From: Canna indica
Lineage: Eukaryota > Streptophyta > Magnoliopsida > Zingiberales > Cannaceae
Length of the DNA: 64,000 nucleotides
NCBI GenBank assembly: GCA_034359265.1
Contig: CP136890.1
Span: 71,487,501 to 71,551,500 of the forward strand
Reading direction: 5' to 3'
The position numbers and the translations under genes were made by a program. Shown in pieces: positions 56,878 through 64,000 of the stretch (position 1 is the first letter of the stretch; every line of letters begins with the position of its first letter). The notes beneath the pieces are model-generated. The model was not told the origin of the DNA and searched no databases. It worked only from the letters and a program-made list of their open reading frames with translations.

Positions 56878-58398
56878 TGTTGTCAAAATGGCGACACTAG
56901 AGGGGAGTGAATGGTGTGTTAACTTAATTGATTAACCTAAATTCAATTTTAATCGTTTTCTTAAATCGTTAAGGCAATTTGCAATCTTACGATTTGATGC
57001 GGAAGCGATATAAACAATTAAGTACAAACAATAATAAATAACAATGCTAATACAGGATTTATAGTGGTTCAGCCCCAATGCTTACTCCATTACCTAAGCA
57101 CCCCGCTTAGGATTTCCAAACTAGTTTTACTAGATTAATTCGGTTTCCCTTACACGGAGGACTTTTCACCGAAGAGTCTCACTCTCGACCTAAGGTACTT
57201 CCACACCCGGAAGTCTCCGCCTTCTTATCGAGAGCACTCTTCCACCTCGACCCTAAGGGATAACTAAACTAATCCTAGTAAATACTAAGTTTACACAAGT
57301 GGCTTTACACCTAACACCAGGTAACCACTTCCACACAAGAAGACCTAATACCAGATTTTCGTACAAACCGAAATTAAAGAAACAACAGTTCAAATAACAA
57401 TAAAATACAATCAAAATAGCTTAAAGAGAAAACCAATATTGCAAGCTCTTTTCCAAGCCTTTGGCGCCTTCAACTCGTCAAGAGGTAGAGCTTGATCAAA
57501 ACTCGAGTTGAGCCCAGCTTGTGCGCTTGAAGAAGATGTCCGCGGAAAGAAACAGAGCGCAAGCAGTTCCTCTTTTGGAAGGCTTAAATCTTCCTCTTAA
57601 TTGCTCAATTAAATTTGTTGAAGTCAAGGAAGAAGGTTAAATGAGATATGTGAGGTATATTTATACCCTCATGAAGAAACGGCAGCTCAACAGATAGTTT
57701 TCTATCCATTGCAGGTTGGTCGATTGGTCGATCGACCGACCGATCGATCGGTCATTCGACCGCTGCATTCTTCCCTGTGAGCGGTCGACCGACGGGTCGA
57801 TTGCCCAGACACGAATCCATCGATCCCGCCTTCGGTCGACCGACGCAATCTCGCGTCTCGGTTATCCACAGGTCGATCGACCAATTGGTCGACCGACAGG
57901 CTTACTGCCTGATTTCGGCCTCAGTCGGTCGACCGACCGATCGACCGAAGTAGCCACAGCCTATTTTCGGCAATGTTCGGTCGACCAACCCGTCGACCGA
58001 CAAGGCTACTGGCCTTTTTCTTACCCTGTTCGGTCGATCGCCCTGTCGATCGAATTTAGGCTGAATTGAAATTTCAGCCTGGTTTTCTTCCGCGCTTTGT
58101 TTCCGGGTTCCGGCTTTCAACGACTATTGACTTGGAGAGCTTTCATGTTATCTTTGAGCCCGTCCAATACGTCTTTGGTGCACGCGTTGCTCTTTGAGAA
58201 GTTTCCGCGACGAACCCGAGCGCGACGATCAATGTCCTTTCGATTTCTGATTTCTTCTGATATTTTCGATCGGGGACATCGAACGCTAATTGATATGGAA
58301 CCTGAAAGATATTCTCAACGAAATATTAGTTCCATGTTTGTTATTATCAAAACCGAGATTAAGAGATTAAGACCAAGGTTGAAAATCTAAAGCCAACA
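56878..58398 (-). repeat. 5' LTR of copia-type copy 2
   Basis: 1521 bp, plus strand TGTTGTCAAAATGGCG to GCCAACA. TATAAATA on the minus strand at 57658-57665 is a likely promoter. A GGTCGACC / GATCGATC palindrome block lies at 57715-58055; its details differ from the left LTR by many point changes and small indels. Confidence 0.9.
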
Positions 58399-58689
58399 AT
58401 TGTTACTGGTTCTTGTTGTTGGTTCTACTGTTATGTTGCAATTTGCCCTATGTTGGTTATAATTGAGTTGTGATGTTGGTTCCTGATGATATGATGTTGC
58501 TATTGGTTTCTTCTGTAGTGCGTCTGTAATATTACCATATTTGCACCAGCAATCTATTGATGCTGCTGGTTAGTCTGTAATATTACCATTTTGGTGTTGT
58601 TATTACCATGTTATTAGTATGTAATATTACCATTTTGGTCCATCTGCGCTATCGCCACCAGCACCAGCACCGGTTGGGATGACATGTCG
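58399..58689. other. AT-rich spacer, continuation of 46463-47118
   Basis: No gene. Repeated TGTAATATTACCATTTTGG phrases (58525, 58590, 58620) and TTGTTGGTT phrases. TTCTGTAGTG at 58511-58520 resembles a CACTA end but has no matching partner in view. Confidence 0.45.
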
Positions 58690-59695
58690 TCGCCGGTCTC
58701 GCCAAATGTGATATCTGCTGAACAGAAGTTAGAAAAGAAATTTGGGCAATCTCCTGTTTTTGTTGCATCTACTCTTTTGGAGAATGGAGGAACACTAAAA
58801 GGCAATCTCCTGTTTTGGGGATTATATTTTACACTTGAGATATATTTCTTAATTCGCTTCAATTTCACTGCAGATTGGATGGATCTATGGTTCAGTTACA
58901 GAAGATATATTAACAGGTTTTAAAATGCATTGCCATGGCTGGAGTTCTATATACTGTGTTCCTTCACTTCCTGCATTCAAAGGTTATGCACCTCTCAATC
59001 TCTCAGATCGATCGTCTTCACCAGGTCCTTAGGTGGGCTCTTGGGTTTGTGGAAATTTTCTTGAGTAAACACTGTCCTCTCTGGTATGGATATGAAGGTG
59101 GACTAAAATGGTTGGAAAGAATGTCCTACATCAATTCTACTATTTATCCTTGGACATCAATTCCTCTTTTGGCCTACTGCACCTTGCCTGTTGTTAGCTT
59201 GCTGACTGGCAAATTTATTACCCCAGAGGTATGGTTGCATATTTCAGTTCCAAATAAAATGTTCTGTTTGTGTTTTCATGCCAATAACCAATTTTGTTTA
59301 AATTGCAGCTTACCAACGTAGCAAGTCTTTGGTTCTTGTCTCTTTTCATTTGTATCTTTGCTACAAGTATCCTGGAAATGAGATGGAGTGGTGTTGGCAT
59401 CGATGACTGATGGAGAAATGAGCAATTTTGCGTTATTGGAGGTGTTTCCTCCCATCTCTTTGCCGTGTTTCAGGGGCTGTTAATAGTCTTTGTAGGTATA
59501 GACACCAACTTCACTGTCACAACAAAGGCTGGTGATGACGAAGAGTTCTCTGAATTGTACACATTCAAGGCTGGTGATTGTTCACCTGTATCCTTTCCTC
59601 AAAGGTCTTATTGGTCGGCAGAACCGGACACCAACCATTGTCATTGTCTGGTCCATTCTCCTTGCTCTGGGTTCGTATTGATCCATTCCACATGG
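58690..59695 (+). pseudogene. Cellulose synthase catalytic subunit (CESA) pseudogene, 3' part
   Basis: Recognisable CESA C-terminal half: LEKKFGQSPVFVASTLLENG (58728-58790), a deletion with short intron-like sequence, then [20 protein letters not shown] from 58872. [14 protein letters not shown] follows after a 4-bp GATC duplication frameshift near 59010, then [20 protein letters not shown], an intron 59227-59308, and [12 protein letters not shown] followed by a TGA in place of Trp (about 59406). [17 protein letters not shown] comes next. A deletion joins this to [19 protein letters not shown] and LWVRIDPF at about 59590-59695. CESA makes cellulose at the plasma membrane; this copy lacks the N-terminus and catalytic DxD part and several membrane segments. 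Confidence 0.9.
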
Positions 59696-59699
59696 CCGC

Positions 59700-60057
59700 T
59701 GAGACCTTCGCGGTGAAAGAACTCGAACCCAAGGGTGGTGGCAGCCGTGTGGGTGAAGTTGGCGCCTTGTCGGAATCTTCCCCACTTTGCCATCGACGGC
59801 GGCAAAAATGGCAGCCCCGCTGCTGAGCTGCATTACCTCAACCTGGCACTTGTCAAGAAGTAGCAACCGAGAGAGAAAAGAGAGGAAGAGAAAGTGGGAG
59901 ATGAAGTTCCGATGAAGTCGATGACGAGGCGGCCATCGGAGTAGCGGCCGGTGAAAGAAAGTCATGCCGTAGGGGAGGCTCTTGACGCGGATGTTGCCGG
60001 TGTCGGAGAGCGACTCGCTGAAGCTAAAGATGGCGTAAGGGTTGGAGAGAGAGGAGA
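59700..60057 (-). pseudogene. GDSL esterase/lipase fragment
   Basis: Minus strand: AIFSFSESLSDTGN near 60040-60000, matching GDSL block I, with the catalytic GDS changed to SES; then LPYGMTFFHRP. After frame changes comes a block resembling the GANF region (WGRFRQGANFTHTAATTL). It is joined head-on to the CESA fragment at about 59696. GDSL lipases are usually secreted hydrolases. Without the catalytic serine and the C-terminal half this is inert. Confidence 0.75.
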
Positions 60058-60359
60058 AGCAAAGCCATGTGGCATTTTTTTTAAAAAAAAATATTTTTTT
60101 AATGGGCAATTTTTTGTATTAAAAAAAGTAATTAAATGCTGACATGGCAACACGATTATTAAAAATTATTTTTTAATATGCTGAGTCAGATGTCACGTCA
60201 GCACCTAACGGTGGCATTGACGGGCATTTGACATCGGGCTAGAATTGATATCAATCTGATAGTTCAGGATATAATTGATACAAATTAAAGAATGAGCTAG
60301 ATTTGTGAAAATGATCATAGTTTGGGCTAAATACATCAATTAACCCATTTATTTTTCTA
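60058..60359. other. AT-rich spacer
   Basis: A-rich runs at 60066-60130, then non-coding sequence with GACGTCAGC-type words (GTCACGTCAGCACC at about 60191). No gene seen; possibly the end of an unrecognised DNA transposon. Confidence 0.4.
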
Positions 60360-60720
60360 GTTCACCATGAAGAAACACATTCTCGATATCCAACCGATAT
60401 AATGGCCAGTGATGAATGCCAGCCATGACTAGAAAAAGTCATATTGAAGTAACTTTTGCCACAAGAGAAAATATATCCCCATAGTCAAGAACATAGATTT
60501 GTGTATATCCTTTGGCCACGAGACGAGCATTGAGACAATCAATCTGGCAATTGGATCCGACTTTAATAGCATACACCCACCGACATCCAATGGTAGTCTT
60601 GCCTGGAGGAAGAGAGACCAGCTCCCACATGCCAATGCCTGAATTTCATCAATGATGATTTGTCACCATCCAAGACAATCAAGTGCCTCACGAACATCAT
60701 TTGGTATTAAAATAGAAGAG
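60360..60720 (-). pseudogene. Ty1/copia reverse transcriptase scrap
   Basis: Minus strand holds WELVSLPPGKTTIGCRWVYA, ARLVAKGYTQIYVLDYGD and FSLVAKVTSI, then after a frame change AFITGHYIGW, matching the N-terminal part of copia RT. The catalytic YVDD and everything else are missing. Unrelated in sequence to the gag-only elements, which have no RT. Confidence 0.85.
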
Positions 60721-61087
60721 ATGGATGCAACAAAAGAAGAAAGAATAGGAAGGTGATAAACAGTGATAATTGTGAAAATGATAAAGGGTAAATAGCCTAG
60801 AAATTCATATAGTTTCACAAAAATCTAAGATTTACCAATTTTTTCAATTTTGGCATGTAAAATCACATAGCTTATTTATGTTATTACATCTACCAATTCG
60901 TCAATGGCCTCGTCAAATTTGCTGACGTGGAAGAAAATGGTGCTCGCATGGCTATAATCAGGTGATTCTTGACGAGGCTATTTTCTTCCACGCCAGCAAA
61001 TTCGCTGAGGAGAGCAAGGCGGGACCATGGGCGAAGAGTTGTGTAAGGGCTCTAAGGCCGAAAGTAGCGACTCTGGGGGCCAATGAC
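60721..61087. other. Spacer
   Basis: No gene seen. TTGACGAGGCTATTTTCTTC near 60967 is a partial inverse of GACGTGGAAGAAAATGG near 60921, a weak inverted repeat (about 60905-61005) that might be a transposon end. Confidence 0.4.
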
Positions 61088-61400
61088 CAGACTCGGTGAA
61101 AACTGAGCTCGCGAGAAGCACACTTAGTGCTGTGTTGCTCATTTAGAGTGTGATGGGCTGAATCGAAGGCCACATTTAGGGCCGAGAACCAGAGTCGATG
61201 AAAATCGAGCTCGCGAGAAGCGCTGTTGGGGTTGTGTTGTTCATTTAGAGCGTGTTGGGCTGAGCCGGAGGCCACATTTAGGGCCGTGGACCACACTCGA
61301 TAACAACCGAGCTTGCGGAAAGCGCGCTTGGGGTCATTGAGGGCGTAGGAGCCCGAGATAAGCACTGAGACCAACGAGCCAGACTGGTGAAAATTGAGTT
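61088..61400. repeat. 102-bp degenerate tandem repeat
   Basis: Units start at 61088, 61190 and 61292 (exactly 102 bp apart), with a shorter unit near 61380. Each starts CAGACTCGGTGAAAACTGAG-like and contains GGCCACATTTAGGGCC. As 102 is a multiple of three, a minus-strand frame of 192 codons stays open (61536-60958) with a repeated ALNEQH motif. I know no such protein family and regard the frame as a by-product. Confidence 0.8.
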
Positions 61401-61811
61401 CTAGATACTGAATGGGGCGCTGATTGATGCCAACTAGCTTAAGCTGGTGAAAACCAAGTCTCAATTTCTTAAGCGCTTGGTAACACCGAGAGTAAGGAAG
61501 ATTGGCCAAGGAGTAACGAAGCGTCACGTGAGTCAAGGGCCGTTTGTAAGACCGTGTAAATTCCTCCTACAAAGTATGTAATAATTGCAAGTGATATTAG
61601 ACACAAAAGAAATGTGCAGAATAGAAAGGGTAATTTCCTTGTGAAATATTATAAAGATACATCCTATCCTACCGAGAGTTAAGCTTGGCCTGCACATGGT
61701 GGAGCCTCGTTAAAACCTTTCATGGGGAAAACCTAGTGGAAAAAAATCACCAAGTAGGGAAAAGAGTACTCCAATAGTGCTATAATTTAAGGGTGGATCC
61801 TTAGCTGTAGT
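61401..61811. other. Spacer before the last LTR
   Basis: No gene. Contains the phrase GCCTCGTTAAAACCTTTCAT followed by GGGAAAACC, a sequence type often seen in plant retroelement remains. The last 5 bp before the LTR (GTAGT) would be its TSD. Confidence 0.4.
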
Positions 61812-62112
61812 TGTAATATCCTAGATATTATTTTTTATTTATGTTAATTGTTTTGTGTGGCCAGCCTAGCAGACTAGTTCGAGCTCGAGCCGAGTCCACT
61901 CGTGGTCCAGTGCGAGCTTGAGAGCTCGGGTAAGTTGATTTTATATTATATGTGCTCAATTGATTAAATTGTATTGCATGGGCGTGCATGTGATTGATGC
62001 TTGTATTTAGCATGGGGTTAGTTTAGGTTGAGGAATTAGCGGGTTTGGATCCGAGCTTGAGGCGGATGCATGTTAGAAAGGGGTTAGGGTTTGGTTGAGG
62101 TGAGGAAGGGAT

Positions 62113-62119
62113 TATAAAA
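62113..62119 (+). promoter_or_regulatory. LTR TATA box (right-edge LTR)
   Basis: TATAAAA in GGGATTATAAAATCC, at the position conserved in the other two LTRs. Confidence 0.55.
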
Positions 62120-63484
62120 TCCCCCCTAAGGCTAGGCGGCTCCTTGTTGTTGCTACACAAGCTGCCAAGAGAGAGAGAGGAGACGTCGAGCCGCCATCCC
62201 TCTCCCCCTCTTTTGGAGTCAGCCGCCGAGGGAAGGAGACAAGCCGAGCCCTCTTTCTCTCTCCCCCCCCCCCCCCGCCCCTTTCCCTCTCTTCCTTCCT
62301 TACCCTTGGAAGCCTAGCCGTCGGCTTGGATAGGGGTCGCCGCCCCTTTCCTTTGCTTCTTGGAGCCGCTGCAAGCCGAGCCACCGCTTTTTTGTGGCCG
62401 TCGATCGTGAAGATTTCCCTCTTTCCTTCTTCCAAATCATGTTAGTGGATCTTCCTTCCCCCTTTTCTTGAATTTTCTTGTGTTCTTGAGCCATTGTTGG
62501 AGATTGAGAAACATTTGTCGAATTTTCCATTGGTTCTTGAAGTTTTGTCGTCGATTTCACGTATTGTCATGAAAGAGGAGCCCGAAGACCCCCCTTTGTG
62601 GTGCGGCAGCCCTAGAACTACCCTAGGGAGGCTCGGCTAAGGTAGGAGGTGGGTTGCCCTCAAGGTGTTCGTTAAAATGCCTAAGAGAGATTCTTGAAGA
62701 TTTTGAGATCTAGGCTTTGGATTATTCATGTGAAAAGATTAAATCTTGATGCCATGTGTGTTCATGTTTGGGGATTCTTGGTTTGAAGCTTGAGTTTTGA
62801 TTTAAGATGATGAGGATGCATGCTAAATCTTGATTATGCATTATGATTTAATTTTTGTATGATTTATCTTGATGTTATAAATCTGTTGTGGTGGTAATTT
62901 AGGATTTAATTACTGTAATTTTCGGATTAATTTCCTTGACATGTTGAAAACTCAAACTTGCTGGAATTTCATGCTGAAATTGTTAATTCAAGGCTGATTT
63001 TGTAATCTATGTTAAGATGCGTATAGTTTACTTAACCTAGTCGTGTAACCTATCATTTTAACCAGAAAATATAGTTTGAAATCATAGGACATACTTTAGA
63101 AATCAGATTCGGCTTGGGTGCACCAGTTTTTGGCTCAACAGTAAACTAAAAATAAAACCCCTAAAATAAAACCCTAATTTCGGCAAATGAGAATTTTAAT
63201 TATGAAATTAAAATTCAAGGGGCAGCATAATCTGTTAAGATCCAACAAAATAATTTATCTGCATGAAATAAAACCTCATGAGTTGATGATATTATGGGTC
63301 TAGGCGTCGGGATCGGGCATAGAGTGTTGCGGCGTTTCCCAGTAAAGACACCCTAAGACACCGTAGGAGACACTTGACTTAGGTCTTGTTAGTGCCATAT
63401 TTTATGAACGGCGGAGAGGCTCGGATAGGAGCCGGATTGCGGGTTTGACCCGGAAGGTTGGATGGTTAATTCCCAACCTATGTT

Positions 63485-63785
63485 TAAGAAATAAATTCGG
63501 ATGAGCGAATCTCGATTATTTCTACGATTGTTAAAGGAATAAGTTCGGATGGATGAATCCCGATTATTCATGCGATTATTTAAGGAACAAGTTCGGATGG
63601 GCGAATCTCGATTGTTCCTGCATTTCTTGTGGAACAAGTTCGAATGGGTGAATCCTGATTGTTCCCAGGTGTCTTTATTTTAAGGAATAAGTTCGGATGG
63701 ACGAATCCCGATTATTCATTCATTATCTTTAAGGGTATGATTATAGGATAAGCTCGGAAGGGTCAATCCCGATTATCCTCATAAC
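63485..63785 (+). repeat. 48-bp type tandem array in the right-edge LTR
   Basis: Five to six units with AAATTCGGATGAGCGAATCT / GATTATTTC-like cores, spaced 45-60 bp; fewer units than in the LTRs at 12889 and 38989. Confidence 0.8.
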
Positions 63786-64000
63786 CCTTGAGTATGATTT
63801 ATTGCCATAGGGCACCGGGTAGGCTAAGGCCTGTTGTATTTCACTGCTAAGTGAATATGTTTGCCTTTGAGCATATGATGGTCAAATGACTTGTTAGCTA
63901 GCTTTATCACTTGTTGCATTCTCCCTGTATGAGACAGGTGCATCTATTCGTATATCTATGTTGTTGGTTTTTATGGTGGAGCTTGGTAGAACCGCTCACT

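Larger units (their letters stand above)
47119..58398 (-). mobile_element. Gag-only copia-type LTR retrotransposon, copy 2
   Basis: LTRs 47119-48639 and 56878-58398, each 1521 bp; flanks ATTGC (47114-47118) and ATTGT (58399-58403) are a TSD with one change. Same layout as copy 1: primer-binding site next to the right LTR, gag on the minus strand, a long non-coding region and a polypurine tract near the left LTR. No pol. LTRs belong to a related but distinct subfamily and look more diverged from each other than those of copy 1, so it is older. It holds a pararetrovirus mosaic at 52429-55426. Confidence 0.9.
61812..64000 (+). mobile_element. Another gypsy LTR of the same family, 5' part
   Basis: Starts TGTAATATCC at 61812 and follows the 37226-40068 LTR throughout (CAGCCTAGCAGACTAGTTCG, the GGGATTATAAAATCC TATA box, GCC/CT-rich part, 48-bp repeats, GGTAGAACCGCTCACT at the window end). 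It is clearly more diverged from the other two LTRs than they are from each other. Its end lies beyond the window, so it may be solo or the start of another element. Confidence 0.88.

Noticed and set aside
58511..58520. TTCTGTAGTG as a CACTA terminus
   Set aside because: A single 10-bp match with no partner end, no TSD and no subterminal array; recorded only as a weak resemblance.
60958..61536. 192-codon minus-strand open frame
   Set aside because: It is created by a 102-bp tandem repeat whose length is a multiple of three; no family match and no splice or start context.

Overview
This window is nuclear DNA of a flowering plant and is almost entirely nested transposable elements plus broken gene pieces. 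The plant assignment rests on spliceosomal introns, remnants of plant genes (cellulose synthase, an APETALA2-type factor, the cytokinin enzyme LOG, minor-spliceosome U11/U12-65K), plant-type Ty3/gypsy and Ty1/copia LTR elements, CACTA, hAT and PIF/Harbinger DNA transposons, and an integrated pararetrovirus segment. I see no intact host gene, tRNA, rRNA or CRISPR array. The species cannot be named from the sequence alone.

Layout, left half (1-41,600): this is a nest whose layers can mostly be proved by target-site duplications (TSDs). The oldest layer is a PIF/Harbinger transposase gene whose 3' part lies at 40766-41566. An old LTR of a long-LTR gypsy family appears to have entered it (fragments at 3755-4576 and 40143-40765). 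That LTR carries a CACTA element (CACTA-A, 1-3754, running off the left edge). A Tekay/Del-type chromovirus (4577-40068, LTRs about 2.8 kb) follows. Its left LTR holds CACTA-B (4696-11346, TSD TTA). Its chromodomain coding end holds a gag-only copia-type LTR element on the minus strand (19147-37015, TSD GAGGT). The gag gene of that element holds an hAT transposon (24240-34280, TSD CATGAGAA). The hAT subterminal region holds CACTA-C (24424-29478, TSD CGC).

Middle (41,600-47,118): a composite of gene fragments with introns kept, all on the plus strand: U11/U12-65K 5' exon, several AP2-family exons including a 31-bp micro-exon, and two LOG exons. A 333-bp TRIM retroelement sits in an AP2 intron, and a CACTA-like terminus ends at 46462.

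Right part (47,119-64,000): a second gag-only copia-type element (47119-58398, 1521-bp LTRs, TSD ATTGC/ATTGT) has had a roughly 3.0-kb rearranged endogenous pararetrovirus mosaic inserted at the 3' end of its gag (52429-55426). Next come a cellulose synthase (CESA) pseudogene, a GDSL-lipase fragment on the opposite strand, a copia reverse-transcriptase scrap, a degenerate 102-bp tandem repeat, and another LTR of the same long-LTR gypsy family from 61812 off the right edge.

How the parts work together: nearly every coding region is broken by nonsense codons, frameshifts or insertions. The most nearly intact are the hAT transposase (one visible nonsense codon), the tnp2 half of CACTA-C, and the gag frame of the copia-type element at 19147-37015, which is open across the hAT insertion. 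The gag-only LTR elements carry no protease, integrase or reverse transcriptase, so they must have used enzymes supplied by a relative elsewhere. The most notable items are the proven nest depth, the gag-only family with its long shared non-coding interior, the pararetrovirus mosaic with a 123-bp-arm hairpin, and the multi-gene capture block.
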